A stretch of 64,000 nucleotides of DNA from Rhizobium leguminosarum bv. trifolii WSM2297 (GCF_000271845.1 NZ_JH719395.1:4394146-4458145), one strand, 5' to 3'. Shown: positions 1 to 9,250, counted from the stretch's first letter. Made by a program: numbers and translations. Notes: generated by a model from the letters alone, not told the origin.

Positions 1-3000
1 TGCAGCTGCAGCCGATCCAGGCGGGTGCTGCTTTCCGGGCAATCACCGAGCGGATCGGTTTTGCCGAGCTTGCCGGTGTGCGCCGCCAGCGTGACGAATG
101 GGCACGCGAGGCTTCACGGCTGTTTGCCCGCGGCGAGGTCGAGAAGGGGCTCGACGTCTATGCGCAACATGGTCATCTCGTCGAGGCAGCGACACGCCAG
201 GAGGCAATCGGTCGCATCGTTGCTGATTGGACCGAAGCACGCAAACAGGCGATCGATCGCTCGGTTTCCGAGGGCAGGGATGGCCGCCTTCGCGGCGACG
301 AGTTGCTGGTGCTCGCCCACACCAATGATGATGTCCACAAGCTGAACGAGGCACTGCGTCAGGTCATGAGGGCGCAGCAAGCGCTTTCTGACAGTCGGAC
401 GTTCCAGACCGAGCGCGGCACGCGGGAGTTCGCCGCTGGCGATCGCATCATCTTCCTGGAAAATGCCCGCTTCCTTGAGCCCCGGGAAAGGCATTCCGGT
501 CCGCAATATGTCAAGAACGGCATGCTCGGCACGATCATCTCCACCGGCGACAAACGCGGCGATCCGCTGCTGTCGGTCCTTCTCGATAATGGCGACAAGG
601 TCGTCTTCAGCGAAGACAGCTATCGGAATGTCGATCACGGCTATGCCGCAACGATCCACAAATCGCAAGGCGCCACGGTCGACCGCACCTTCGTGCTTGC
701 CACGGGGATGATGGACCAGCATCTGACCTATGTGTCGATGACCCGCCATCGCGACCGCGTCGATCTCTATTCGGCGAAGGAGGATTTTGAGGCAAAGCCG
801 GAATGGGGACGCAAGCTGCATGTCGATCATGCCGCCGGTGTGACCGGCGAGCTTGTCGAAACCGGAGAAGCCAAGTTCCGGCCGAATGACGAAGATGCCG
901 ACGACAGTCCCTATGCCGATGTCAGGACGGAGGACGGAACCGTCCATCGCCTTTGGGGCGTCAGCCTGCCGAAGGCGCTCGAGGAGGCGGGCATCTCTGC
1001 AGGCGATACCGTCACCCTGCGCAAGGATGGCGTCGAGCGGGTCAAGGTCCAGATAGCAGTCGTCGACGAGGAGACAGGCCAGAAGCGTTACGAGGAGAGG
1101 GAAGTCGATCGCAACGTCTGGACGGCGAGACAGATCGAAACCGCCGAAGCGCGCCAGCATCGCCTCGAGCGGGAAAGCCATCGGCCGGATATGTTCAAAC
1201 AGCTCGTCGAGCGATTGTCGCGCTCCGGCGCCAAGACGACGACGCTCGATTTTGAAAGTGGGGCCGGTTATCGCGCCCAGGCGCAAGACTTCGCCCGGCG
1301 CCGCGGCATCGATCATCTTTCGTTGGCTGCAGTCGAGATGGAGGAAAGCCTCTCCCGGCGCTTTGCGTGGATTGCCGCAAAGCGGGAGCAGGTGGAAAGG
1401 CTCTGGGAGCGGGCAAGCGTGGCGCTCGGCTTTGCCATCGAGCGGGAACGGCGTGTCGCCTACAATGAAGAGCGGAGCGAAAGGATGGTCGAAGCAACCT
1501 CCAGCGAAGCACGCTATCTGATCCCGCCGACGTTCTTCGCCAGAAGCGTCGAGGAGGATGCGCGGCTGATGCAGCGTTCGTCCCCGGCCTGGACAGAGCG
1601 GGAAGCGATCCTACTTTCGCTGCTGGAGAAGATCTATCGCGATCCGGATGCAGCGCTTGCCGCCCTGAATGCGCTGGCATCGGACGCCGGCGTCGAACCG
1701 CGCAAGCTTGCCGACGATCTTGCCGCAGCCCCTGATCGGCTTGGCCGCTTGCGTGGTTCCGAATTGATCGTCGACGGACGCGCGGCACGTCAGGAGCGCA
1801 ATGTCGCAATGTCGGCCGTGGACGAACTGCGGCCGCTCGCACGGGCCCATGCGACCGAATTCCGCAGGAATGCCGAACGGTTCGAACAGCGCGAGCAGAC
1901 GCGGCGCTCCTATATGTCGGTATCGATCCCGGCGCTCTCCGAAAATGCGATGGCGCGGCTTATGGAGATTGAGGCGGTACGCACCCAAGGTGGTGACGAC
2001 GCCTACAAGAGCGCCTTTGCGCTTGCCACCGAGGACCGCTCGGTCGTGCAGGAGATCAAGGCGGTCAGCGAGGCGTTGACGGCCCGCTTTGGCTGGAGCG
2101 CATTCACCGCGAAGGCGGATGCGGTTGCCGGACGCAACGTGGCCGAACGCATGCCGGAAGATCTGATGCCGAGCCAGCGTGAGACACTGATTAACCTGTT
2201 CGAGGCCGTGAAGCGTTTTGGCCACGAGCAGCATCTTGCCGAGCGTCAGGATCGCTCGAAGATCGTCGCAGCGGCCAGTGCCGTTCCGACTAAGGAGCCA
2301 AGGGAGGAGCCAGGCAAGGATTATGCGACGGTGTTGCCGATGCTTGCCGCCGTCACCGAGTTCAAGACGCCGGTCGACGAGGAGGCGCGATCGCGTGTGC
2401 TCGCAGCTCCTCTCTATCACCAGCAGCGTGCGGCACTGGCGAATACTGCAAGGACGATCTGGCGCGATCCGGCCGGCGCCGTCAGCATGATCGAGGAGCT
2501 GATCCTGAAAGGTTTTGCTGCCGATCGCATCGCGGCAGCAGTCACCAATGATCCAGCCGCTTACGGTGCACTGCGCGGTTCCGACCGTCTGATGGACAAG
2601 GTGCTTGCCTCTGGCCGGGAGCGGAAAGAAGCGGTGCAGGCCGTGCCGGAAGCCGCCGTCCGGCTGCGCTCACTCGGGTCATCCTATGTCAATCTGCTCG
2701 ACGCAGAACGACGGAGCATTACGGCAGAGCGGCAGCGCATGGCGGTTGCCATTCCCGGCCTGTCGAGAGCGGCAGAGGAAGCGCTCATCCAACGGATGGC
2801 GCAGCGAAAGAATGGTCGCATGCTGAATATTCCGGCTGCACCTCTCGATGCAAACATCCGTCGGGAGTTTGCTGATGTCAGCAAGGCACTCGACCAGCGC
2901 TTCGGGCGCAATGCCATCATCCGCGGTGACAAGGAGCTCATCAATCACGTGTCGCCGACGCAGCGCCCGGCCTTCGCGGCGATGCAGGAGAGGCTGAAGG

Positions 3001-3095
3001 TCTTGCAGCAGACGGTTCGCCATGAAAGCAGCGAGGAGATTATTGCGGAACGGCGCCAGCGGGCGGTCAGCCGTGGCCGCAGTATCGATCTTTGA
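1..3095 (+). CDS. traA: Ti-type conjugative transfer relaxase TraA, C-terminal part (5' end outside window)
   Basis: The reading frame is open from the first base, so the gene starts upstream of the window and the nicking (MobA) domain is not visible. What is present is the RecD-like helicase part and the long C-terminal region of a Ti-type TraA, which nicks oriT and unwinds the transferred strand. The helicase motif HKSQGATVDR followed by MTRHRDRVDLY lies near base 660-770, as in TraA/RecD superfamily 1 helicases. The last ~600 residues are charged and partly repetitive, typical of rhizobial TraA. It ends in SRGRSIDL with TGA at 3093-3095. No other tra gene follows, so it may be a stranded piece of a conjugative element. 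Two further damaged copies of this gene lie at 5.5 kb and 37.6-38.8 kb. Confidence 0.88.
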   Translation, partial: QLQPIQAGAAFRAITERIGFAELAGVRRQRDEWAREASRLFARGEVEKGLDVYAQHGHLVEAATRQEAIGRIVADWTEARKQAIDRSVSEGRDGRLRGDELLVLAHTNDDVHKLNEALRQVMRAQQALSDSRTFQTERGTREFAAGDRIIFLENARFLEPRERHSGPQYVKNGMLGTIISTGDKRGDPLLSVLLDNGDKVVFSEDSYRNVDHGYAATIHKSQGATVDRTFVLATGMMDQHLTYVSMTRHRDRVDLYSAKEDFEAKPEWGRKLHVDHAAGVTGELVETGEAKFRPNDEDADDSPYADVRTEDGTVHRLWGVSLPKALEEAGISAGDTVTLRKDGVERVKVQIAVVDEETGQKRYEEREVDRNVWTARQIETAEARQHRLERESHRPDMFKQLVERLSRSGAKTTTLDFESGAGYRAQAQDFARRRGIDHLSLAAVEMEESLSRRFAWIAAKREQVERLWERASVALGFAIERERRVAYNEERSERMVEATSSEARYLIPPTFFARSVEEDARLMQRSSPAWTEREAILLSLLEKIYRDPDAALAALNALASDAGVEPRKLADDLAAAPDRLGRLRGSELIVDGRAARQERNVAMSAVDELRPLARAHATEFRRNAERFEQREQTRRSYMSVSIPALSENAMARLMEIEAVRTQGGDDAYKSAFALATEDRSVVQEIKAVSEALTARFGWSAFTAKADAVAGRNVAERMPEDLMPSQRETLINLFEAVKRFGHEQHLAERQDRSKIVAAASAVPTKEPREEPGKDYATVLPMLAAVTEFKTPVDEEARSRVLAAPLYHQQRAALANTARTIWRDPAGAVSMIEELILKGFAADRIAAAVTNDPAAYGALRGSDRLMDKVLASGRERKEAVQAVPEAAVRLRSLGSSYVNLLDAERRSITAERQRMAVAIPGLSRAAEEALIQRMAQRKNGRMLNIPAAPLDANIRREFADVSKALDQRFGRNAIIRGDKELINHVSPTQRPAFAAMQERLKVLQQTVRHESSEEIIAERRQRAVSRGRSIDL

Positions 3096-3361
3096 AGACC
3101 ATCGAAGAAGTCAAGAGCCTGGCGAGATGTTCCCGCACGCGGTCTTGACCAGCATATGCAGGTCGTGCGGCCCGTTCGCCGAGCCCGATCAACATAGTCC
3201 CGCCTCCTTCCCGTAACCTGACCTTCCTCCCTAAGCTGGTCCGTGATCGCCGGTTGGCGGATGTGCCTGGCCGTCGCCTCTTCGCTGACTTCGAAGTGCT
3301 TCGAACAACGCACTTTCACGTGGGCTATCATTGATAGCGAGCGGCGATAGCGACCGGATGG

Positions 3362-3979
3362 GTGCTGAGCGCAAGGCCCGGAACGGCAAGCTTCCTCTTT
3401 GCCACCTGCGCATTCGCGATTTCGATGATCAGCATGTTCCGGACCGCGATCCGCTATCGAATCTGGGCGGTCGATCATTGCCTGCCGGCGCAGGCTCAGG
3501 GGAAACGTCCGAGGGCGTGGAGACAGGCCGCGGTTTATTGGGCAGCCTGCGCGATCATCAGCATGCTGATCCTCGCCCTCAGGCGGTTCAGCAAGATCGA
3601 CGGCCGGGTCACTCCCATCATCGTCCTTTTGTCGGGCTTGGCCGTGGCAGCATTTTATCCGACGCGGAATCTGGACATTGCCAGCACCTTGATGGCGCTC
3701 CTTGGCGCTGGTTATAACTTGTCGAGAGTCCTGATCGATGTCGAGATACAGAGGCTCGTATCAAGCACCAAGCTCGGACGAGCGAAAGGTCGGGTACACG
3801 TCGCCTGTATGGGCTTCAGTCTGCTTGTCTATGTGGGCCTCGGTGTTTCCGGAGACGCGCTCGTTCCGTCCGCGGTATTCCTTGCTTTTGGAAGCGGAGT
3901 GATCGCCGTCGTTACCGCAGGCTATGGACTCCACTTGGTGAAAAAAAGAGCCTCATTACATCGGAGCATGCCGTTGTGA
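3362..3979 (+). pseudogene. truncated multi-pass membrane protein, possibly MFS C-terminal half
   Basis: This 205-codon frame has several hydrophobic segments: roughly residues 8-30, 58-75, 83-100, 108-120, 148-165 and 168-192. The spacing resembles the C-terminal half of a major facilitator transporter, with a basic cytoplasmic loop (KLGRAKGR) before a late membrane segment. A normal MFS protein is about twice this length, and no N-terminal half is visible upstream; 3096-3361 shows no clear gene. I read it as a gene remnant or a divergent small membrane protein. Substrate cannot be assigned. It lies between a relaxase gene and two phage-type regulators, a setting consistent with element decay. 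Confidence 0.4.
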
Positions 3980-4160
3980 CGGAGCCCAAAGATGCTGAAA
4001 TTCTGGTGGTTTCAAAGCATGACGTGTTTGAATTTATCGGTACATTGTTTCCGTGGATCGCCGTGAGCGATCCCCAGCAGGCATTTTCGTAGGTGCTAAT
4101 TTGGCGCCGCATTTTTCAGGTTGTGCGTGCCTGCGCGACACAAAATACACAATTCTGCCA

Positions 4161-4421
4161 TCAAACCTTCGGCTTCCTTCCAGCCTTCATCGGTTGCGGT
4201 CTATCTCCCGGCAAAGGAATCGAAAATAACTGGGAGATATCTATTGATAGTGCGTCCGCGAGGCGATCGAGCAAATCAATAGAGATATTATATTTGCCTC
4301 TCTCCAAATCACTGATCACGGTCCTATCCACACGCGCATCTACAGCGAGTACTTCCTGCGTAAGCTTCTGCGCTGACCTGTGATGTCGCAAATTCCACGC
4401 AATGCGCGCACGAGTGTCCAT
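4161..4421 (-). CDS. small XRE-family helix-turn-helix regulator
   Basis: The 86-residue protein is almost entirely one XRE/Cro-type DNA-binding domain. Residues ~5-62 hold LRHHRSAQKLTQEVLAVDA, the recognition-helix region RTVISDLERGKYN, and the closing helix LADALSIDISQLF. A short basic proline-rich tail (PLPGDRPQPMKAGRKPKV) follows. There is no effector or peptidase domain. Proteins of this type are usually autoregulating repressors of mobile elements or antitoxin-like regulators. It is divergent from another XRE gene at 4563, and an inverted repeat lies 21-37 bp upstream of its start. No good Shine-Dalgarno sequence precedes the ATG at 4421, so the start is moderately certain. Confidence 0.7.
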   Translation of the reverse strand: MDTRARIAWNLRHHRSAQKLTQEVLAVDARVDRTVISDLERGKYNISIDLLDRLADALSIDISQLFSIPLPGDRPQPMKAGRKPKV

Positions 4422-4441
4422 GCACCATGGGCAACATCTTG

Positions 4442-4458
4442 CATGGAGTTAATCCATG
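4442..4458. promoter_or_regulatory. inverted repeat, probable operator of the XRE gene
   Basis: CATGGA-gttaa-TCCATG is a perfect 6-bp inverted repeat with a 5-bp spacer in the 140-bp gap between two divergent XRE regulators. It lies just upstream of the leftward gene. Its size and placement fit an operator for a dimeric XRE repressor. Which of the two regulators binds it cannot be told from sequence. Confidence 0.35.
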
Positions 4459-4562
4459 GAATATATTCAACATATTAATCTTTTGAGTTCTAAAGTGCTC
4501 CTTTCGCACCTCCGCTCCTCGTTAACACAGGCGATGGGCGTCTCTCAGAGGAAGGCAACCCA

Positions 4563-5042
4563 ATGCATGATCGGGTAGAAAAGCGGGTCGCGAGCCAGTC
4601 TCCGCGAAACACGTTTCGGACTGAAGACGACAACAATCAAGCATCGCACCCGGTCGACATCCATGTGGGCCAGCAGCTTCGCATCAGGCGCGTTCACACC
4701 AACCTGTCGCAAACCGAACTCGGTCAGAAAGTTGGTCTGAGCTACCAGCAGGTCCAGAAATATGAAAGTGGCAAGAACCGCATCAGCGCGTCGATGCTCT
4801 ACGAAATCGCCGGCGGTTTGAATGTGCCAGTGGGCTGCTTTTTCGATGGGCTGCCGCAACCAGGTTCAGGGGAGGCGGCGACTATCGCACCCGAGGCAGA
4901 TGAGCGTATCGCTTATCTCGCCACCGCGGAAGGACGCCGCTTTGTCGAGGAGATACTTCGTCTTCCGCCCAAACTCAGGACCCGCACACTGGCGGTGATC
5001 AGGGCAATCGCCGGAGATGAGGACAAAGCCGAAGAAGATTGA
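4563..5042 (+). CDS. XRE-family transcriptional regulator (rhizobial 150-aa type)
   Basis: The protein has 159 residues. The HTH domain spans about residues 33-92 (VGQQLRIRRVHTNLSQTELG, then LSYQQVQKYESGKNRIS and LYEIAGGLNVPVGCFFDGLP). The C-terminal third is acidic and helical (RFVEEILRLPPKLRTRTLAVIRAIAGDED). This layout is common in Rhizobium and Agrobacterium, which carry many paralogues of this regulator type. Regulatory target is unknown. It is transcribed away from the small XRE gene at 4161-4421 and may share the intervening control region. The ATG at 4563 follows an AG-rich stretch. Confidence 0.8.
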   Translation: MHDRVEKRVASQSPRNTFRTEDDNNQASHPVDIHVGQQLRIRRVHTNLSQTELGQKVGLSYQQVQKYESGKNRISASMLYEIAGGLNVPVGCFFDGLPQPGSGEAATIAPEADERIAYLATAEGRRFVEEILRLPPKLRTRTLAVIRAIAGDEDKAEED

Positions 5043-5066
5043 TCGTCCCGTGATGCCCGGCAGATT

Positions 5067-5279
5067 TTAAGCAGGCGGCCGCCGATTGGCGTTGGAGCGG
5101 CGGAAAATGGTACCGTAGAAGTCGACTTCCTTGTCATTGTCCAGGACCCGCGGATCATCTGGCTGGGCATAGTTTGCCCTTTCCAGCTGGGAGCTTTGAA
5201 ACGTCGCCTGAATGGTTTCCAGCATGTCGAATAGGGCTTGATCCGCCTCGAAGATCCTGGTCACGTCCAATTGGTTCAC
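5067..5279 (-). CDS. hypothetical protein, 70 aa
   Basis: A GTG-started frame of 70 codons converges on the XRE gene with 24 bp between the stops. The predicted protein is soluble and acidic in the middle (FEADQALFDMLETIQATF, then QPDDPRVLDNDKEVDF) with a basic end (FRRSNANRRPPA). The amino-acid mix looks protein-like rather than like a shadow frame, but there is no recognised domain and no strong ribosome-binding site. Its 5' end abuts the traA relic at 5472. Function unknown. Confidence 0.4.
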   Translation of the reverse strand: MNQLDVTRIFEADQALFDMLETIQATFQSSQLERANYAQPDDPRVLDNDKEVDFYGTIFRRSNANRRPPA

Positions 5280-5471
5280 ACCGGGTCTGGACGGTCGGCG
5301 GTTACTCGCATCTCGGCATACATGTTTCGAGGCCCAGGGCCTGCGTCCATGGCAACCAAGGCTATCTGTCGGTTACCGAAGGCTGCTGCGCCCGGCGTTG
5401 CGGCATGATCGCGGTCAAGACCGATACCAGTGTGGAGGAAACCATGGAGACGAACCTCCTCGAGCGTGGTC

Positions 5472-5567
5472 CTGCAACAGACGGTTCGCATGGAAAGCAG
5501 CCAGCAGGTTATCGCCGAAAGGCAGCAGCGGGCTGTTAGCCGTGGTGTCAAATTAGCGGGCCTTTAA
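5472..5567 (+). pseudogene. relic of the 3' end of a second traA copy
   Basis: Translated in this frame the DNA reads LQQTVRMESSQQVIAERQ followed by QRAVSRGVKLAGL and a stop. It aligns with the last ~30 residues of the TraA at 1-3095 (LQQTVRHESSEEIIAERR, then QRAVSRGRSIDL). The similarity breaks down upstream of 5472, where the next homologous residues would need a different frame. It is therefore a short leftover of a duplicated or recombined traA, not a gene. It is one of three traA-derived segments in the window. Confidence 0.7.
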
Positions 5568-5740
5568 CAAACACCCAACGAACAGAAAACTCCAGCCTCT
5601 AGCGGTTGCCGAGATCTGAACAGCTAGGTCCCACTAAACCATACCGTTTTTTCCATAATAGAGGTCAAAACCTCGTTACGTTCATTTCGATGGAACCCAG
5701 GCCGCCTCGCGCCGTTCTCCAGGTTAACGGGAGAATATGC

Positions 5741-6178
5741 ATGTCGAAAACTCTTCTCTACGGCGCGACCAAGATCGACGAGACAAACAGTGCCTATGCG
5801 CCGGTCGAAAGCCTTGCGGCGTTCCAGTGGAAGAACCGTGTCTTCGTCCTTTTCGCCGACAAGGACAATGCCCGCGCCGCTCGCCAGGAAAATCAGCTGC
5901 TGGCCGATCGCAGTGCACTCGATGAGCGCGACATGGTAGTGCTTAAGGTTTCCGGCGTCGGCGTCCGGCCGCTCTTCGGTGCGGCTGATGGTCTCGATAG
6001 CGAAGCCATCCGCCGCGATCTCGAGGTACCTGATGTGGGCGAACTCGCCGCTTTCCTTGTCGGAAAGGACGGCACCGTCAAGCTCAAGGTCAGCGAGCCG
6101 ATCACCAATGGTGAGCTTTTCGCCATCGTCGACAGCATGCCGATGCGCGCTGCCGAAACGCTGAAGCCGGACAACTAG
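5741..6178 (+). CDS. DUF4174 domain-containing protein
   Basis: The 145-residue protein starts at the ATG at 5741, preceded by GGGAGA at about 5730; a longer upstream extension is possible but looks non-coding. It has the features of the DUF4174 family: a central ALDERDMVVLKVSG strand-helix and a C-terminal FLVGKDGTVKLKVSEPI segment that resembles a thioredoxin-like fold's late strands (GKDG-x-VKL). Family function is not established. I see no signal peptide, so a cytoplasmic location is likely. A 54-codon proline-rich ORF follows 44 bp downstream and may be co-transcribed. Confidence 0.7.
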   Translation: MSKTLLYGATKIDETNSAYAPVESLAAFQWKNRVFVLFADKDNARAARQENQLLADRSALDERDMVVLKVSGVGVRPLFGAADGLDSEAIRRDLEVPDVGELAAFLVGKDGTVKLKVSEPITNGELFAIVDSMPMRAAETLKPDN

Positions 6179-6222
6179 CGCCGGCCGAACATCCTCGCGA
6201 ACATCATGAAAGGGAGGCGGTT

Positions 6223-6387
6223 ATGTCCGTGCCCAACGAACCCATTCCCGATCAGCCGCCGATGCCGGCGCCCGGTTGGAAGCCGGTGCCGCCCATTACA
6301 GAGCCGGAGCCGGACCGGTTGCCCGACGAGGCGCCGGTTCCGAACCCGGATGAGAACGACGAGCCGGCAAAGCACGTCTCTTTCTAA
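6223..6387 (+). CDS. proline-rich small protein, 54 aa
   Basis: A short ORF with a strong ribosome-binding site (AGGGAGG at 6211) and ATG at 6223 encodes a protein about one-third proline. It is built of IPDQPPMPAPGWKPVPP and ITEPEPDRLPDEAPVPNPDEND blocks and ends KHVSF. It is acidic, unstructured and has no membrane segment. Similar small proline/acid-rich proteins occur in rhizobia but have no assigned role. It runs tail-to-tail with the LysR gene, overlapping its stop by 4 bp. The excellent RBS and codon use argue that it is expressed. Confidence 0.6.
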   Translation: MSVPNEPIPDQPPMPAPGWKPVPPITEPEPDRLPDEAPVPNPDENDEPAKHVSF

Positions 6388-7265
6388 AGGAAGATGTGGC
6401 GTTCGGCGCTGACCAGTTCCTGCAGGAAGTCGGCGACGCTTCTGACGCGCACGAGGTCGCGTGCCGTTTCGTGATAGGTCGTCCAGTAGGCGCGCCGGAT
6501 CGAAATTTCAGGTAGGATGCGCTGGAGTTCCGGATACTGCCGGGCGATATAATCGTGCAGGATGCCGATACCGGCGCCTGACCGGACCGCTTCCGTTTGC
6601 CCGATCGACGTCGAAATCTCGAAGCTTGCATCCCAGCTTCGCATCACCTCGCCGGAGAAGTTCAGCGAGGCGGTGAAGATCAGGTCTTCGACATAACCGA
6701 TGCGCGGATGGGCTTTCAGCGCGTCGATATCGCCGGGTGTGCCGTGGGAGGCGAGGTAATCGCGGGAGGCATAAAGACCGAGCGTGTAGTCGGTGAGCTT
6801 GGAGGATACCAGCCGGCCTTGTTCCGGCCGCTCCAGCGTGATGGCGATATCGGCCTCGCGCTGCGATAGCGAGAAGGAGCGCGGCACCGGCACGAGCTGG
6901 ATCTTCAGCGCCGGATGGCGCTCGATCAGCCTGCCAATGCGCGGCGCCAGAAAGGAAACACCGAACCCATCCGGCGCACCGACGCGCACGGTCCCGGCAA
7001 TTGCCGTATCGGTGTGGCCGAGGCTCGCCTGCACCGCCAGCATTTCCGTTTCCATCCGCTCTGCGGATGCCAGGAATACTTCGCCTTCGGCCGTCAGCTC
7101 GGAGCCGCTCGGGCGGCGGATGAACAGCCGGGTCTTCAGCGCCTCTTCCAGCGACGTCAGCCGACGCGAGAGCGTGGCATGATTGAGCCCCAGCCGCTTC
7201 GAGGCGGCGAGGATCTGCCCGGTGCGGGCGACGGCGAGGAAAATCCGGACATCGTCCCAGTTCAT
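6384..7265 (-). CDS. LysR-family transcriptional regulator
   Basis: The 293-residue protein has the N-terminal winged-helix of LysR regulators (residues ~1-60: MNWDDVRIFLAVARTGQILA then LGLNHATLSRRLTSLEEAL). A linker helix and a periplasmic-binding-protein-like effector domain follow from about residue 90. The length is normal for the family. Its start codon overlaps the stop of the preceding monooxygenase-like gene (ATGA, 7262-7265), so the two form an operon read leftwards. The pair is divergent from mmsA, the classical LysR arrangement, so control of mmsA or of its own operon is a reasonable guess. The inducer is unknown. Confidence 0.88.
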   Translation of the reverse strand: MNWDDVRIFLAVARTGQILAASKRLGLNHATLSRRLTSLEEALKTRLFIRRPSGSELTAEGEVFLASAERMETEMLAVQASLGHTDTAIAGTVRVGAPDGFGVSFLAPRIGRLIERHPALKIQLVPVPRSFSLSQREADIAITLERPEQGRLVSSKLTDYTLGLYASRDYLASHGTPGDIDALKAHPRIGYVEDLIFTASLNFSGEVMRSWDASFEISTSIGQTEAVRSGAGIGILHDYIARQYPELQRILPEISIRRAYWTTYHETARDLVRVRSVADFLQELVSAERHIFL

Positions 7266-7576
7266 CGCTTGGCCCGCATAACGATCGGATCGACCTCGAT
7301 CAGCGTCAGCGATGTCACCATGCCAGCCGTCCCATTCTTGTATTTGAGGAAATGCGGTGTCCGCAAATGAGCCTCGTATGCCTGCTGGTCGGCATAGACC
7401 TCCAGAATGCGAACCCGGTTTGGTTCGTCCCTGATGGAAACAGCGCTGAGCGAAAGGACGCCCTCTTCCAGCTCTACGGATGCCTCGATTTCTTCGGTGA
7501 GCAATGTGCGATAGGCCTCAAGCGTCTCCGGATCGATCTCCAGTTCCGCCATTCTGACGACGGGTTTCCTGCTCAT
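7262..7576 (-). CDS. antibiotic biosynthesis monooxygenase (ABM) family protein, putative quinol monooxygenase
   Basis: The start is placed at the ATG at 7576, which has AGGAG a few bases upstream; the frame is open further but without a better start. The 104-residue product is a single ABM (dimeric alpha/beta barrel, YgiN-like) domain. It has an N-terminal strand (VVRMAELEIDPETLEAYRTL), a central LSLSAVSIRDEPNRVRILEVY and a helix with HLRTPHFLKYK. Such enzymes oxidise quinols or act on small aromatic or reactive compounds without a cofactor. Expression with the LysR gene (4-bp overlap) suggests that this regulator controls it. Substrate unknown. Confidence 0.72.
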   Translation of the reverse strand: MSRKPVVRMAELEIDPETLEAYRTLLTEEIEASVELEEGVLSLSAVSIRDEPNRVRILEVYADQQAYEAHLRTPHFLKYKNGTAGMVTSLTLIEVDPIVMRAKR

Positions 7577-7753
7577 CCCTTTGATCTCCTCTTCGGATTT
7601 GACTTGTCCGCGCGCCGGGCCAAATTTGGAAGCAGCAGCGCCTGATGCAAAGACGGGGCTATAATTTACGCACAACAGTTCCTTATATCAGCGCATTGAT
7701 TTGTGCAAATTGAAGTGCGATTGTCTGCCATCCATAAACAGGAGGAGCATCCC

Positions 7754-9250
7754 ATGCATGAGATCGGTCATTTCATCGGCGGCAAGCATGTCGCCGGCAC
7801 CAGCGGCCGCGTAAGCAACGTCTATAATCCGGCAACCGGCGAAGTGCAGGCGACGGTCGCGCTCGCCAGCGTCGAGGAAATGCGCGCCGCCGTTGAAAAC
7901 GCCAAGGCTGCGCAGCCGAAATGGGCTGCCACCAATCCGCAGCGCCGCGCCCGCGTCTTCTTCAAGTTCGTCGAACTCCTGAACAAGCACATGGACGAAC
8001 TTGCCGAATTGATCTCCAAGGAACACGGCAAGACCATCGAGGATGCCAAGGGCGACGTCATCCGCGGTCTCGAAGTCTGCGAATTCGTCTGCGGCATCCC
8101 GCATCTCGCCAAGGGCGAATTTACGGAGGGCGCAGGTCCTGCGATCGACATGTATTCGATCCGCCAGCCGGTCGGCATCGGCGCCGGCATTACCCCCTTC
8201 AACTTCCCCGGCATGATCCCGATGTGGATGTTTGCGCCAGCGATCGCCTGCGGCAACGCCTTCATCCTGAAGCCTTCCGAGCGTGATCCCTCCCTGCCGA
8301 TCCGTCTCGGTGAATTGATGATCGAGGCCGGCCTGCCGGCCGGCATCCTCAACGTCGTCAACGGCGACAAGGCTGCCGTCGACGCGATCCTCACCGATCC
8401 CGATATCGGCGCCATCTCCTTCGTCGGCTCGACTCCGATCGCTCGCTACGTCTATGGCACGGCAGCGATGAACGGTAAGCGCGCCCAGTGCTTCGGCGGC
8501 GCCAAGAACCACATGATCATCATGCCGGATGCCGACATGGACCAGGCCGTCAACGCGCTGATGGGCGCCGGCTACGGCTCGGCCGGCGAGCGCTGCATGG
8601 CGATCTCGGTTGCCGTTCCGGTCGGCGAAGACACCGCCAACCGCCTTGTCGAAAAGCTGACGCCGAAGATCGAATCGCTGCGCATCGGCCCCTACACCGA
8701 CGACAAGGCCGATATGGGCCCGCTCGTCACCAAGGAAGCCTATACCCGTGTTCGTGGCCTGATCGACCGCGGCATCGAGGAGGGCGCCAAGCTCGTCGTC
8801 GACGGCCGCGATTTCAAGCTCCAGGGTTATGAAGACGGGTACTTCGTCGGCGGCTGCCTGTTCGACCACGTCACGCCTGAGATGGATATCTACAAGACCG
8901 AGATCTTCGGACCGGTTCTCTCCGTCGTTCGCGCCCAGAACTATGAGGAAGCGCTGTCGCTGCCGATGAAGCACGAATACGGCAACGGCGTTGCAATCTA
9001 CACCCGCGACGGCGATGCCGCCCGCGATTTCGCCTCGCGCATCAATATAGGCATGATCGGCATCAACGTTCCGATCCCGGTTCCGCTCGCCTACCACTCC
9101 TTCGGCGGCTGGAAGGCCTCGAGCTTCGGCGACCTTAACCAGCACGGCACCGACTCGATCAAGTTCTGGACGAAGACCAAGACCGTCACCGCCCGCTGGC
9201 CCTCCGGTATCAAGAGCGGCGCTGAATTCGTCATGCCGACGATGAAGTGA
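7754..9250 (+). CDS. mmsA: CoA-acylating methylmalonate-semialdehyde dehydrogenase
   Basis: MmsA oxidises methylmalonate or malonate semialdehyde to propionyl-CoA or acetyl-CoA using NAD+ and CoA, in valine, inositol and beta-alanine breakdown. The start at 7754 has GGAGGA at 7741. The 498-residue length fits the family. Visible features are the N-terminal FIGGKHVAGTSGRVSNVYNP, the NAD-binding and fold segments GAGITPFNFPGMIPMWMFAP and FVGSTPIARYVY, and the catalytic cysteine (Cys281 in GSAGERCMAIS). Codon use is highly biased, suggesting strong expression. It stands alone between a divergent LysR operon and a terminator at 9276. Confidence 0.93.
   Translation: MHEIGHFIGGKHVAGTSGRVSNVYNPATGEVQATVALASVEEMRAAVENAKAAQPKWAATNPQRRARVFFKFVELLNKHMDELAELISKEHGKTIEDAKGDVIRGLEVCEFVCGIPHLAKGEFTEGAGPAIDMYSIRQPVGIGAGITPFNFPGMIPMWMFAPAIACGNAFILKPSERDPSLPIRLGELMIEAGLPAGILNVVNGDKAAVDAILTDPDIGAISFVGSTPIARYVYGTAAMNGKRAQCFGGAKNHMIIMPDADMDQAVNALMGAGYGSAGERCMAISVAVPVGEDTANRLVEKLTPKIESLRIGPYTDDKADMGPLVTKEAYTRVRGLIDRGIEEGAKLVVDGRDFKLQGYEDGYFVGGCLFDHVTPEMDIYKTEIFGPVLSVVRAQNYEEALSLPMKHEYGNGVAIYTRDGDAARDFASRINIGMIGINVPIPVPLAYHSFGGWKASSFGDLNQHGTDSIKFWTKTKTVTARWPSGIKSGAEFVMPTMK

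Noticed and set aside
7688..9145. 485-codon open frame on the minus strand opposite mmsA
   Set aside because: Shadow of a strongly codon-biased gene: composition is Gly/Asp/Arg/Leu-rich without any domain, no RBS, and it mirrors the mmsA reading frame exactly.
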